NCBI RefSeq assembly: GCF_025947185.1
Contig: NZ_CP110001.1
Location: forward strand, 2,728,001-2,792,000
DNA from: Flavobacterium sp. N2038
Lineage (GTDB): Bacteria; Bacteroidota; Bacteroidia; Flavobacteriales; Flavobacteriaceae
Direction: 5' to 3'
Length of the DNA: 64,000 bases
Shown piece after piece: positions 8,716-17,843 of the stretch; positions within the stretch are counted from its first letter, which is position 1, and each line of letters begins with the position of its first letter. The notes beneath the pieces were generated by a model that had not been told where the DNA came from, ran no database searches, and saw only the letters and a program-made list of their open reading frames with translations. Position numbers and translations under genes: made by a program.

Positions 8716-9183
8716 TTAAGATATCTTTTTCTCCATTTTTATGTCTGCTCTTTCGTAAACGCCTGCTTCTAAAGGAATTTCGACGAAACCAAATTTTCGA
8801 TACAGATGAATTGCCGGAAGTAAAATTGTATTTGAATATAAAAACAGTGTTTTGATGCCTTTTTCTTCAGCAATATTCACACAATAGTCAAGAAGTTTAT
8901 TGCCAACTCCAAGTCCTTGTGCCTTATCTGAAACAGCCATTTTACTTAATTCAAAAGTTGAATCATCAGTTTTTAATAATGAAACGGTTCCGATAATTTC
9001 GTTATTATATCTGGCATAGAAAATCAATCCGCCTTTATCAATAATTTCCTCCTGTGGATTCGAAAGTGTAATTTTATCTTTCTCTTCAACTTTAAAATAC
9101 TTTTCAAGCCAGGCAATATTTAATACTTTAATATGCTCTTTTAGATCTTGAGAAAAGGGGATTATTTCAACGGTATTATTCAT
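8716..9183 (-). CDS. GNAT-family N-acetyltransferase
   Basis: This 155-residue single-domain protein has the GNAT core: a strand with EIIGTVSLLKTD, then FELSKMAVSDKAQGLGVGNKLLDY (about 83-106), whose Q-G-L-G-V-G loop binds acetyl-CoA. It closes with IHLYRKFGFVEIP, the usual last motif. The acceptor cannot be read from the sequence. It lies between ald and tsaE on the same strand with 78-85 bp on either side, so the three could be one transcription unit. No specificity is claimed. Confidence 0.85.
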   Translation of the reverse strand: MNNTVEIIPFSQDLKEHIKVLNIAWLEKYFKVEEKDKITLSNPQEEIIDKGGLIFYARYNNEIIGTVSLLKTDDSTFELSKMAVSDKAQGLGVGNKLLDYCVNIAEEKGIKTLFLYSNTILLPAIHLYRKFGFVEIPLEAGVYERADIKMEKKIS

Positions 9184-9261
9184 TTATTCTTTTTGAAGTT
9201 GTTCTGTTTGATACTTTATGTATCTCTATTGGAAAAGTTTTAGCAAAGATTTGTCGTAGTT

Positions 9262-9669
9262 TTATACTAATTCCAACTCTCTTTTTCCATCAACCAATAA
9301 GTTGATATTTATTGTTGAATAATCATCAGGAAGTAAATTGGCAATTTTTTCAGACCATTCAATAAAACACCAGTTTCCTGAATACAAATAATCATCAACT
9401 CCCATATCAAGCGCTTCGGTTTCTTTATTTAATCGATAAAAATCAAAATGGTAAACTATTTTATTATCAGAAGTATAGTATTCATTAACTAAAGAAAAGG
9501 TTGGACTACTTGTTGCATCCTGAACACCCAGACTTTTGCATAATTGTTTGATTAGAGTAGTCTTTCCAACTCCCATTTCCCCATTAAAAAGAATAATTTT
9601 TTTAGGATTTGAAGCTAGAATTTGTTGAGCAACTTCCTGAATTTGATCTAAAGAAAAAACGATATTCAT
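9262..9669 (-). CDS. tsaE: tRNA threonylcarbamoyladenosine biosynthesis ATPase TsaE
   Basis: The ATG at 9669 is chosen over a longer frame because the protein then begins MNIVFSLDQI, as TsaE proteins do; the 13 upstream codons fall in a repeat-rich spacer. The 135 residues contain Walker A GEMGVGKTTL (30-39), the switch region TSSPTFSLVNEY (around 58-69), HFDFYRL (81-87) and the C-terminal CFIEWSEKI motif. TsaE is the ATPase that drives cycling of the TsaB-TsaD complex making t6A37 in ANN-decoding tRNAs, and it is essential in most bacteria. It sits immediately downstream of porX, a neighbourhood often seen in Bacteroidota. Confidence 0.93.
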   Translation of the reverse strand: MNIVFSLDQIQEVAQQILASNPKKIILFNGEMGVGKTTLIKQLCKSLGVQDATSSPTFSLVNEYYTSDNKIVYHFDFYRLNKETEALDMGVDDYLYSGNWCFIEWSEKIANLLPDDYSTININLLVDGKRELELV

Positions 9670-9684
9670 TGTTATAATTATTTT

Positions 9685-9792
9685 GCCACGAATTTCACAA
9701 ATTTTCACGAATTAAAGCATACTTTTTTTGTCACAGATTAAAAAGATTTTATTGATTTTTTTAATCTGTGAAAATCTTTGAAATCTGTGGCA
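9685..9792. repeat. Dispersed intergenic repeat, GCCACGAATT family
   Basis: The porX-tsaE spacer is self-complementary. Perfect 14-bp arms (9731-9744 and 9758-9771) sit within an outer TGCCAC...GTGGCA pair (about 9684-9689 and 9787-9792). A 19-bp word at 9685-9703 recurs with one change at 51082-51100, and AATCTGTGGCA (9782-9792) recurs exactly at 51165-51175 in the his operon. It therefore belongs to a multi-copy non-coding family. Confidence 0.75.
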
Positions 9793-9802
9793 TAAATATT
9801 TT

Positions 9803-11356
9803 TTACTTCGGGTTAAATACCAAAAACGGAATAATCATTTCTTCTAAAGAAATTCCTCCGTGCTGGTAGGTGTTTTTATAATAACTTACATAATGGTTGT
9901 AGTTGTTTACATAAGCCAGAAAAAAATCATTTTTTGCAAAAATAAATGAGCTACTCATATTTATTGCAGGTAAGCCAATTGTTTTTGGTTCTTTTACGAC
10001 ATAAACATCTTTTTGCTCATAAGTTAAACTACGTCCGGTTTTGTAACGCAAATTCAGACTTGTATTTTTATCCCCAACGACTTTAGACGGGTTTTTTACA
10101 TTAATTGTTCCATGATCAGTAGTCAGGATCAGTTTAAAGCCTAATAATTGTGCTTGTTGAATAATTTCTATTAAAGGTGAGTTTTTAAACCAGCTTAAGG
10201 TTAACGATCGATATGCCTTGTCATCAGAAGCTAGTTCTTTTACTACTTCCATTTCAGTTTTGGCATGCGAAAGCATATCAACAAAATTGTAAACGACTGT
10301 TACTAAATCATTGCCTTTTAAAGCTTTGAAGTTTTCTGCCAGTTTTTTACCTCCTGCGTAATTGGTTATTTTAAAATAGTCTTCCTTTATATTTAATCCC
10401 AAACGTTTTAATTGTGCCGAAAGGAATTCTGCTTCATAAAGATTTTTTCCGCCATCTTCGACATCATTTTTCCAATACTGAGGAAATTGTTTTTCCATTT
10501 CTATTGGCAATAATCCTGAAAAAATAGCATTTCGCGCGTACTGTGTAGCAGTTGGAAGAATAGAGAAATAAGGAACTTCTTTTTCTAATTTATAGTAATT
10601 TGAAATTACGGTTTCAAAAGATTTCCATTGATCATATCTAAGATTGTCTATTACAACAAACAAAATAGGTTTGTCTTTTTTCTTAATTTCAGGAACGACC
10701 AGTTCTTTAAAAAGATTATGAGACTGAATTGGTTTATCTGCTTTTGGAGCAAACCAGTCTTCATAATTTCTTTCGATATATTTTCCGAATTGAGAGTTTG
10801 CTTCCACTTTTTGCGATTCCAGGATTTCAATCATTCCCTGATCGTTAATGTTTTCCAGTTTTAATTCCCAGAAAAGCAATTTTTTATACAATTCTACCCA
10901 GTCTTCATAAGAATTAACCATGGCCAATTCCATTGAGATTTTACGAAATTCCTTTTGATAATCTAAAGTCGTTTTTTCTGAAATCAATCTCGAATCATCC
11001 AGATTTTTCTTCAAACTCAGTAAAATTTGATTTGGGTTTACTGGTTTTATCAGGTAATCGGCAATTTTAGAACCAATTGCTTCTTCCATTATATATTCTT
11101 CCTCACTTTTTGTAATCATAATCATCGGAATGGCTGATTTTTTCTCTTTCATTTCAGAAAGCGTTTCCAAACCGCTCATTCCGGGCATATTTTCATCAAG
11201 AAAAACAATATCAAAGTTGTCTTCTTCAAACAGCGCAATTGCATCCAGACCGTTGTTGCAAGTCGTTACTTCGTAATTCTTTTTTTCGAGAAATAATATA
11301 TGAGGCTTTAAAAGGTCAATTTCATCATCAACCCAAAGTATTTTAATCTTATCCAT
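9803..11356 (-). CDS. porX: PorX, response regulator with PglZ domain controlling type IX secretion
   Basis: This 517-residue protein begins with a receiver domain (1-120): acidic pocket VDDE at 9-12, phospho-acceptor Asp54 in VFLDENMPG, the conserved TK of MIMITKSEEE and LIKPVNP. A helical linker follows, then a PglZ/alkaline-phosphatase-superfamily domain (about 205-517) with the metal-site blocks VVIDNLRYDQW, TTDHGTINVKNPSKV and YQHGGISLEEMIIP. The receiver plus PglZ arrangement defines PorX, which works with the histidine kinase PorY and an ECF sigma factor to switch on the Bacteroidota type IX secretion system. The partner genes are not in the window. A T9SS cargo protein is encoded at 19858-23277. 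Confidence 0.93.
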   Translation of the reverse strand: MDKIKILWVDDEIDLLKPHILFLEKKNYEVTTCNNGLDAIALFEEDNFDIVFLDENMPGMSGLETLSEMKEKKSAIPMIMITKSEEEYIMEEAIGSKIADYLIKPVNPNQILLSLKKNLDDSRLISEKTTLDYQKEFRKISMELAMVNSYEDWVELYKKLLFWELKLENINDQGMIEILESQKVEANSQFGKYIERNYEDWFAPKADKPIQSHNLFKELVVPEIKKKDKPILFVVIDNLRYDQWKSFETVISNYYKLEKEVPYFSILPTATQYARNAIFSGLLPIEMEKQFPQYWKNDVEDGGKNLYEAEFLSAQLKRLGLNIKEDYFKITNYAGGKKLAENFKALKGNDLVTVVYNFVDMLSHAKTEMEVVKELASDDKAYRSLTLSWFKNSPLIEIIQQAQLLGFKLILTTDHGTINVKNPSKVVGDKNTSLNLRYKTGRSLTYEQKDVYVVKEPKTIGLPAINMSSSFIFAKNDFFLAYVNNYNHYVSYYKNTYQHGGISLEEMIIPFLVFNPK

Positions 11357-11546
11357 AATAAAAATTATTTTAATGCAATTTAGAAGTATAGAACTTAAAA
11401 AGTATTAAAAATAGTATAAATTTCAGAATTTCTATTGGAGATTTAATGATATATTTTTTGATTGTTTTAGGTATTAGTTTGGAAATCAATAGTATTTGGA
11501 ATTATTATTTAAGAAAAAAACTCAAACTGATTTGTAGTTAATTAGT

Positions 11547-11554
11547 TATATTTG
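11547..11554 (+). promoter_or_regulatory. Possible -7 element for the HD-domain gene
   Basis: TATATTTG fits the Bacteroidota -7 consensus TAnnTTTG and lies 23 bp before the chosen GTG start. The only upstream TTG is about 12 bp away, which is shorter than usual, so the promoter is tentative. Confidence 0.4.
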
Positions 11555-11577
11555 TTGACCTAAAAAATAACCAGATA

Positions 11578-12807
11578 GTGACTCATATCAATAAGTTAAA
11601 AATATTCAATGATCCCATTTACGGGTTTATTACGATCCCGAACGAACTTATCTACGACTTAATTCAGCACCCTTATTTTCAGCGTTTACGTCGTATATCG
11701 CAAATGGGATTGTCGTATTTGGTTTATCCGGGTGCAAATCACACCCGTTTTCATCATGCGCTTGGTTGTATGCATTTAATGCAAAAAGTAGTAGATACAC
11801 TTCGCTTTAAAGGCGTTGTAATTTCGCCAGAAGAGGAAAATGCTTTATACATAGCTATTTTATTGCATGATATAGGTCATGGTCCGTTTTCTCATGCTAT
11901 GGAGAAAAGTATTGTCGAAGATGTTAATCATGAAGCTATTTCTCTTTTGTTCATGAATCAGCTGAATGACGAATTTGAAGGAAGGTTAAGTTTGGCTATT
12001 CAGGTTTTTAAAGGAGAATACCACAGGAAATTCATGTTGCAATTGATCTCGAGTCAATTAGATATGGATCGAATGGATTATTTGAAACGTGATAGTTTTT
12101 ATACTGGAGTAGCAGAAGGAAATGTTAATTCTGAGCGTCTCATTCAGATGATGAATGTGGTTGACGGTGTTTTGGTTATTGAGGAGAAAGGGATTTATTC
12201 GGTTGAAAAATTCCTTCTTTCGAGACGATTAATGTATTGGCAGGCATATTTGCATAAAACGAGTTTGGTTGCCGAATTAATTTTGATGAAAGTATTAAAA
12301 AGAGCAAAAGAACTAACATTAAAAGGAGTGAAGTTGCCTTGCAGTGAGCCCCTTTTATACTTTATGCAAAATAAAATTACGCTTGAAAATTTTGATGCCG
12401 AAAAGTTAGATTTATTTTCTCAATTGGATGATTTTGATATTATAAGCGCTTTAAAAGCATGGCAAAGACAGGATGATTTTATACTTTCTACTTTAAGTAA
12501 AATGATTATTAACAGAGATTTGCTTAAAATAAAGTTAAGTGCAGAGAAAATTCCGGCAGAAGAATCTCAGGTTATGAAAGAAGAGTTTGCAGAAGAACAT
12601 CATATATCGCAATCGGAGGCAGGATATTTTATATTTAGTGGCAAAATAAAAAATCAGGCGTATAGTAAAGAAGCAGAACCGATACGAATTTTGAAAAAAG
12701 ACAAAACAATTGAGGATGTTGTAGAAGCTTCTGATCAGTTGAATTTGAAATCTTTATCTAAATTGGTAACAAAATATTACATCTGTTTTCCAAAACAACT
12801 TATCTAA
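11578..12807 (+). CDS. HD-domain phosphohydrolase
   Basis: This 409-residue protein carries an HD metal-dependent phosphohydrolase domain. The metal ligands are visible as H59/H60 in TRFHHALG, the HD pair H97-D98 in ILLHDIGHGPFSHAME, and Asp residues in SQLDMDRMDYLKRD. The sequence around these motifs is that of the dGTPase/SAMHD1-like branch, whose members hydrolyse dNTPs, but the substrate is not proven here. The start is a GTG at 11578; the protein then begins MTHINKLKIFNDPIYGF, the usual N-terminus of this group. It precedes the lipid A genes by 39 bp, on the same strand, and may share their transcript. Confidence 0.85.
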   Translation: MTHINKLKIFNDPIYGFITIPNELIYDLIQHPYFQRLRRISQMGLSYLVYPGANHTRFHHALGCMHLMQKVVDTLRFKGVVISPEEENALYIAILLHDIGHGPFSHAMEKSIVEDVNHEAISLLFMNQLNDEFEGRLSLAIQVFKGEYHRKFMLQLISSQLDMDRMDYLKRDSFYTGVAEGNVNSERLIQMMNVVDGVLVIEEKGIYSVEKFLLSRRLMYWQAYLHKTSLVAELILMKVLKRAKELTLKGVKLPCSEPLLYFMQNKITLENFDAEKLDLFSQLDDFDIISALKAWQRQDDFILSTLSKMIINRDLLKIKLSAEKIPAEESQVMKEEFAEEHHISQSEAGYFIFSGKIKNQAYSKEAEPIRILKKDKTIEDVVEASDQLNLKSLSKLVTKYYICFPKQLI

Positions 12808-12833
12808 AATTAACATTTAAAATCTATTTTTTA

Positions 12834-12841
12834 TATTTTTG
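12834..12841 (+). promoter_or_regulatory. Possible -7 element close to lpxD
   Basis: TATTTTTG matches TAnnTTTG but lies only 5 bp before the ATG at 12847. If it is real, the lpxD transcript would be nearly leaderless. No TTG is found at the expected upstream distance, so this is weak. Confidence 0.3.
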
Positions 12842-12846
12842 TCGCG

Positions 12847-13890
12847 ATGAAATTTACAGCAGAACAAATAGCAGGAATTTTAGAAGGAGAAGTTGTTGGG
12901 AATCCCAATGCAGAAGTTTCTCGACTATCTAAGATCGAAGAAGGCGAGGAAGGATCACTTACTTTTTTGGCTAATCCCAAATATATCAACTACATATATT
13001 CGACAAAAGCAACAGTAACTATAGTTAACGACAGCTTTGTGCCAGAACAGGAAATTACTACAACATTGATAAAAGTTGAAGACGCTTATGCGTCTTTTTC
13101 AAAACTTTTACATTTTTATAATCAGGTAAAATTGAACAAAACGGGGATAGAGGCTAATTCTTTTATTTCTGAAGGGACCAAATATGGAGAAAATCTTTAT
13201 TTAGGAAGTTTTAGTTACGTTGGACAAAATGTAGTATTAGGTAACAATGTAAAAATCTATCCAAACAGTTTTATCGGAGATAATGTTGTAATTGGCGATA
13301 ATGTGTATATTTTTGCAGGCGCTAAAATTTATTCTGAAACTATAATTGGAAACAATTGTACCATTCATTCAGGAACTATTATTGGTGCAGACGGTTTTGG
13401 TTTTGTGCCAAATGAAGAAGGTGTTTACAGCAAAGTTCCTCAAATTGGGAATGTTGTGATAGAAGATAATGTTGATATTGGTGCAAATACAACAATAGAC
13501 AGAGCAACTCTGGGATCTACTATTATTAGAAACGGAGTTAAATTAGACAATCAGATTCAGATTGCTCACAATGTAGAAATAGGCAGAAATACCGTTATTG
13601 CAGCCCAATCTGGTGTTGCTGGTTCTACTAAAATTGGAGAAAACTGTATGATTGGCGGGCAAGTTGGTATCGCAGGCCACTTAATTATAGGAAACAATGT
13701 AAGGCTTCAGGCACAGTCAGGAGTAGCAAGAAACATTAAGGATGGTGAGATTCTGCAAGGAACTCCATCACTTGGATATAGCGATTTTAATAAATCGTAT
13801 GTTCATTTTAAAAATCTTCCTAAAATTGTTGCCGAAGTAGAGGAAATAAAGAAACAAATAATAAACCCAAAAAATGGAAATAATGGTTAA
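12847..13890 (+). CDS. lpxD: UDP-3-O-acylglucosamine N-acyltransferase
   Basis: The 347-residue protein has an N-terminal uridine-binding domain (about 1-100, with [10 protein letters not shown]) and a left-handed beta-helix of hexapeptide repeats (about 100-320), then a short C-terminal helix. The catalytic His is His241 in [14 protein letters not shown], matching the E. coli active site. It adds the second acyl chain to UDP-3-O-acyl-glucosamine in lipid A synthesis, using acyl-ACP, in the cytoplasm. It is followed directly by lpxC/fabZ, whose start overlaps its end by 8 bp, and then lpxA. The cluster thus supplies the first three lipid A steps. A second LpxD-like gene lies at 16913. Confidence 0.95.
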   Translation: MKFTAEQIAGILEGEVVGNPNAEVSRLSKIEEGEEGSLTFLANPKYINYIYSTKATVTIVNDSFVPEQEITTTLIKVEDAYASFSKLLHFYNQVKLNKTGIEANSFISEGTKYGENLYLGSFSYVGQNVVLGNNVKIYPNSFIGDNVVIGDNVYIFAGAKIYSETIIGNNCTIHSGTIIGADGFGFVPNEEGVYSKVPQIGNVVIEDNVDIGANTTIDRATLGSTIIRNGVKLDNQIQIAHNVEIGRNTVIAAQSGVAGSTKIGENCMIGGQVGIAGHLIIGNNVRLQAQSGVARNIKDGEILQGTPSLGYSDFNKSYVHFKNLPKIVAEVEEIKKQIINPKNGNNG

Positions 13891-15271
13891 ACAGAAGACC
13901 ATCAGAAATGAAATTTCACTAACAGGAGTTGGATTACATACTGGAAAAGAAGTTACAATGACTTTTAAACCTGCTCCAATTAATAATGGTTTCACTTTTG
14001 TAAGAGTAGATTTGCAAGGTCAACCAGTCATTGAGGCTGATGCTAACTATGTTGTTAATACCCAAAGAGGTACCAATTTAGAAAAATTAGGTGTAAAAAT
14101 TCAGACTCCAGAGCACGTTTTGGCTGCATTAGTTGGCTGTGATCTGGATAATGTTATCATAGAATTGAATGCTTCAGAACTTCCAATTATGGATGGTTCA
14201 TCAAAATATTTTGTTGAAGCGATTGAAAAAGCCGGAATTGAAGAACAAGAGGCAAGCCGTAATGTTTATGTGGTAAAAGAAGTTATTTCGTTTACTGATG
14301 AAGCAACCGGAAGCGAGATTCTTGTAATGCCAAGCGACGACTATCAGGTTACTACAATGGTAGATTTTGGAACTAAAGTATTAGGTACTCAAAATGCTAC
14401 ATTAAAAAGTATTTCAGATTTTAAAACTGAAATTGCAAGCTCAAGAACTTTTAGCTTCTTACATGAATTAGAATCTTTATTAGAACATGGTCTAATTAAA
14501 GGTGGAGATTTAAATAATGCAATTGTTTATGTAGATAAAGAAATCTCTGACTCTACAATGGCGAATTTAAAGAAAGCTTTTGGTAAAGATGAAATTTCTG
14601 TAAAACCAAACGGAGTTCTGGACAATCTTACTTTGCATTATCCTAACGAAGCAGCAAGACACAAATTGCTTGACGTAATTGGAGATTTATCTCTTATTGG
14701 AGTTAGAATTCAAGGAAAGATTATTGCTAATAAACCAGGGCATTATGTAAACACTCAGTTTGCTAAAAAACTGGCAAAAATTATCAAAATTGAACAAAGA
14801 AATCATGTTCCTGTTTACGATTTGAACCAGGAACCATTGATGGATATTCATAAAATTATGGCTGTTTTGCCACACAGACCTCCATTTTTATTAATCGACA
14901 GAATTATAGAAATGTCTGACAGTCATGTTGTGGGAATGAAAAATGTAACAATGAACGAGAATTTCTTCGTTGGACATTTTCCTGAAGCACCAGTTATGCC
15001 GGGAGTTTTAATTGTTGAAGCAATGGCACAAACAGGAGGAATTTTAGTTTTAAGTACAGTTCCGGATCCTGAAAACTATTTAACGTATTTCATGAAAATT
15101 GATAATGTTAAATTCAAACACAAAGTATTGCCGGGTGATACTTTAATTTTCAAATGCGAATTGATTTCTCCTATCAGAAGAGGAATCTGCCACATGCAGG
15201 CAAATGCATACGCAAACGGAAAATTAGTGACTGAGGCAGAATTAATGGCACAAATTGCAAGAAAGCAATAA
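13883..15271 (+). CDS. lpxC/fabZ: Bifunctional UDP-3-O-acyl-N-acetylglucosamine deacetylase / 3-hydroxyacyl-ACP dehydratase
   Basis: The N-terminal part (about 1-310) is LpxC, the zinc deacetylase committing to lipid A; metal ligands appear in [10 protein letters not shown] and [14 protein letters not shown]. The C-terminal part (about 320-462) is FabZ, the hot-dog dehydratase of fatty-acid elongation, with its catalytic [11 protein letters not shown] motif. This fusion is characteristic of Bacteroidota. The ATG at 13883 ([11 protein letters not shown]) is preferred to one three codons upstream because it gives the standard LpxC N-terminus. It overlaps lpxD by 8 bp, indicating translational coupling. 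Fusing the two links use of 3-hydroxyacyl-ACP between lipid A and membrane lipid synthesis. Confidence 0.96.
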   Translation: MVKQKTIRNEISLTGVGLHTGKEVTMTFKPAPINNGFTFVRVDLQGQPVIEADANYVVNTQRGTNLEKLGVKIQTPEHVLAALVGCDLDNVIIELNASELPIMDGSSKYFVEAIEKAGIEEQEASRNVYVVKEVISFTDEATGSEILVMPSDDYQVTTMVDFGTKVLGTQNATLKSISDFKTEIASSRTFSFLHELESLLEHGLIKGGDLNNAIVYVDKEISDSTMANLKKAFGKDEISVKPNGVLDNLTLHYPNEAARHKLLDVIGDLSLIGVRIQGKIIANKPGHYVNTQFAKKLAKIIKIEQRNHVPVYDLNQEPLMDIHKIMAVLPHRPPFLLIDRIIEMSDSHVVGMKNVTMNENFFVGHFPEAPVMPGVLIVEAMAQTGGILVLSTVPDPENYLTYFMKIDNVKFKHKVLPGDTLIFKCELISPIRRGICHMQANAYANGKLVTEAELMAQIARKQ

Positions 15272-15343
15272 ATAGTCAAATTTATTGTTTAGGTTTGTTG
15301 CCCTCAAATTAGATTATTTTAATTTAAAATATAAAACATACAG

Positions 15344-16129
15344 ATGAATCAACCATTAGCATATGTTCATCCTGGCGCTAAAATCGCTAAAAACGTTGTA
15401 ATTGAGCCCTTTACAACAATTCACAATAATGTTATTATTGGTGATGGTACTTGGATTGGTTCAAATGTGACCATCATGGAAGGCGCGCGTATTGGTAAAA
15501 ATTGCAATATTTTTCCAGGTGCGGTAATTTCTGCGGTGCCACAAGATTTAAAATTTGGCGGAGAAGATTCTCTTGCTATTATTGGAGATAACTGTACAAT
15601 TAGAGAATGTGTAACGATTAATAGAGGTACAGTAGCATCTGGACAAACTATTCTTGGAAACAATTGTTTAGTTATGGCGTATGCTCACATTGCACACGAT
15701 TGCGAAATTGGAAACAATGCAATTATTGTAAATGGTGTTGCTTTAGCAGGACATGTTGTGGTAGGAAATCATGCCGTAATTGGTGGTTTGGCTGCTATTC
15801 ACCAGTTTATTCATATTGGAGATCATGCCATGATTTCTGGTGGGTCTTTGGTAAGAAAAGATGTACCGCCATATACTAAGGCAGCAAAAGAGCCTTTGTC
15901 TTATGTTGGTATTAATTCAGTTGGATTAAGAAGAAGAGGATTTACAACTGAGAAAATCAGAGAAATTCAGGAGATCTATAGAATCTTATATCAAAAAAAT
16001 TACAATACAACACAAGCTTTAAGTATTATTGAAGCGGAAATGGAAGCTACTCCTGAGAGAGATGAAATTCTGGATTTTATCAGAAATTCATCAAGAGGAA
16101 TCATGAAAGGTTATTCAGGAAATTATTAA
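15344..16129 (+). CDS. lpxA: Acyl-ACP--UDP-N-acetylglucosamine O-acyltransferase
   Basis: The 261-residue protein is a left-handed beta-helix of hexapeptide repeats (about 5-180) with a helical C-terminal domain. The catalytic region reads VMAYAHIAHDCEIGNNA; the His in AHIAHD corresponds to the LpxA base. The IREFVTI-like segment appears as IRECVTINRGT. It transfers 3-hydroxyacyl from ACP to the 3-OH of UDP-GlcNAc, the first lipid A step, even though it is third in this cluster. It starts 72 bp after lpxC/fabZ. Length matches E. coli LpxA (262). Confidence 0.95.
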   Translation: MNQPLAYVHPGAKIAKNVVIEPFTTIHNNVIIGDGTWIGSNVTIMEGARIGKNCNIFPGAVISAVPQDLKFGGEDSLAIIGDNCTIRECVTINRGTVASGQTILGNNCLVMAYAHIAHDCEIGNNAIIVNGVALAGHVVVGNHAVIGGLAAIHQFIHIGDHAMISGGSLVRKDVPPYTKAAKEPLSYVGINSVGLRRRGFTTEKIREIQEIYRILYQKNYNTTQALSIIEAEMEATPERDEILDFIRNSSRGIMKGYSGNY

Positions 16130-16139
16130 AAATAAAATC

Positions 16140-16188
16140 TTAACCGTTTATTTGTTTAATCGTTCAATCGAAACAAATAAACGGTTAA
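16140..16188. repeat. Perfect 18-bp inverted repeat in the lpxA-efp spacer
   Basis: Arms at 16140-16157 and 16171-16188 are perfectly complementary with a 13-nt loop. No T run follows, so it is not a classical terminator. It resembles the other self-complementary spacers in this window and may be an RNA structure or a mobile non-coding repeat. Confidence 0.75.
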
Positions 16189-16223
16189 ATGATTAAACAA
16201 TATATCAAATAAAACAAAAACAA

Positions 16224-16790
16224 ATGGCATCTACATCAGATATTAGAAACGGATTGTGTATTAAATTTAATCACGATATCTATAAAATTGTCGAATTTCT
16301 TCACGTAAAACCTGGAAAAGGTCCAGCTTTCGTAAGAACGAAATTAAGAAGTTTAACTACAGGAAGAATATTAGACAATACATTTTCTGCAGGACATAAA
16401 ATTGAAGACGTGCGTGTAGAGACGCATAATTACCAGTTTTTATATGCTGAAGGAGATGAATTTCATTTTATGAATACAGAATCTTTTGAGCAAATTTCTT
16501 TGAATAAAAATATCCTGGATGCTCCGGGATTATTAAAAGAAGGAACAAGCGTTATGGTTCAGGTTAATACAGAGACAGATTTGCCATTATCAGTAGATAT
16601 GCCGTCTTCTGTAATTCTTGAAGTTACTTACGCTGAGCCGGGAGTAAAAGGAAATACAGCAACAAACGCAACAAAATCTGCTACAGTTGAGACGGGAGCA
16701 ACTATAAACGTTCCATTGTTTATCAACGAAGGTGATAAAGTTAAAATCGATACAGCTTCAGGTTCATACATGGAGCGTGTAAAAGAGTAG
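16224..16790 (+). CDS. efp: Translation elongation factor P
   Basis: The 188 residues form the usual three OB-like domains. The acceptor loop is HVKPGKGPAFVRTK with Lys32 at the tip, the position that is modified in many bacteria. The C-terminal motif GDKVKIDTASGSYMERVKE is standard. EF-P relieves ribosome stalling at proline runs. The gene is embedded in the lipid A cluster between lpxA and a second LpxD-like gene, a constant neighbourhood in Flavobacteria. The modifying enzyme is not in the window. Confidence 0.96.
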   Translation: MASTSDIRNGLCIKFNHDIYKIVEFLHVKPGKGPAFVRTKLRSLTTGRILDNTFSAGHKIEDVRVETHNYQFLYAEGDEFHFMNTESFEQISLNKNILDAPGLLKEGTSVMVQVNTETDLPLSVDMPSSVILEVTYAEPGVKGNTATNATKSATVETGATINVPLFINEGDKVKIDTASGSYMERVKE

Positions 16791-16815
16791 TTTATCTATT
16801 AAGATAAATTTGTTA

Positions 16816-16880
16816 ATGAGTCAATTAGAAAAGTAATTTTATAATATAATTTTAATAATTTTATTTTCTAATTGGCTCAT
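16816..16880. repeat. Imperfect inverted repeat in the efp-lpxD2 spacer
   Basis: Arms of 17 nt (16816-16832 and 16864-16880) pair throughout with one G-T, around a 31-nt AT-only loop. There is no T run after the second arm. It is another of the self-complementary spacers. Confidence 0.65.
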
Positions 16881-16912
16881 TTTCGAATTGATACATTTTC
16901 TAATCAAAAAAT

Positions 16913-17842
16913 ATGAAATTTCCGAAGATTTATTCTTTACAAGAAATTGCAAGTTTGCTTAATTGCGAATTTATTGGAGATAAAGACTTTCCGGTTTCGG
17001 GCATGAATGAAATTCATGTTGTAGAGCCAGGTGATATAGTTTTTGTTGACCATCCAAAATACTACGATAAAGCTTTACAATCAGCCGCTACTATTGTTTT
17101 AATTAATAAAAAAGTAGATTGTCCGGAAGGTAAAGCACTTTTAATTTCTGATGATCCATTTAGAGATTTTAACGTTTTAACCAGACACTTTAAGCCATTT
17201 CAATTTGCAAATGTTGCTATTTCAACTTCTGCAGTAATAGGCGAAGGTACTTTAATACAGCCCAATAGTTTTATTGGTAATCATGTCAAAATTGGAAAAA
17301 ACTGCCTGATACATTCTAATGTTTCTATTTACGATCATACCGTAATTGGTGATAATGTAATCATTCATGCGGGAACTATTTTGGGTGCTGATGCGTTTTA
17401 TTACAAAAAACGTCCAGAGGGCTTTGATCAGCTAATCTCTGGAGGTAGAGTTGTTATTGAAGATAATGTTGGAATTGGTGCGCTTTGTACTATTGATAAA
17501 GGCGTTACCGGTGACACTACAATTGGCGAAGGAACCAAACTAGACAATCAGGTCCATGTTGGACATGATACTATCATTGGAAAAAAATGTTTAATTGCCT
17601 CACAAACTGGTATTGCGGGTTGTGTTGTAATTGAAGATGAAGTTACTATCTGGGGACAAGTAGGTACAACCAGCGGAATCACAATAGGAGCAAAGGCTGT
17701 TATTATGGGGCAAACTGGTGTGACCAAATCGGTTGAAGGCGGAAAATCTTATTTTGGAACTCCAATCGAAGAATCAAGAGAAAAGTTGAAGCAATTGGCA
17801 AATATCAAAAAGATTCCTGAAATTCTAAATAAATTGAAATAA
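16913..17842 (+). CDS. Second LpxD-like hexapeptide acyltransferase
   Basis: This 309-residue paralogue of LpxD has an N-terminal uridine-binding-like domain (1-100, with GDIVFVDHPKYYDKA) and a hexapeptide beta-helix (about 100-290). The catalytic His is retained (His218 in LDNQVHVGHDTIIG). It is 38 residues shorter than the LpxD at 12847 and lacks most of the C-terminal helical part that contacts acyl-ACP there. It may acylate the same substrate with another chain, or a different UDP-sugar. It follows efp and precedes the NTF2-like gene by 1 bp. The enzyme class is secure; the substrate is not. Confidence 0.82.
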   Translation: MKFPKIYSLQEIASLLNCEFIGDKDFPVSGMNEIHVVEPGDIVFVDHPKYYDKALQSAATIVLINKKVDCPEGKALLISDDPFRDFNVLTRHFKPFQFANVAISTSAVIGEGTLIQPNSFIGNHVKIGKNCLIHSNVSIYDHTVIGDNVIIHAGTILGADAFYYKKRPEGFDQLISGGRVVIEDNVGIGALCTIDKGVTGDTTIGEGTKLDNQVHVGHDTIIGKKCLIASQTGIAGCVVIEDEVTIWGQVGTTSGITIGAKAVIMGQTGVTKSVEGGKSYFGTPIEESREKLKQLANIKKIPEILNKLK

Positions 17843-17843
17843 T

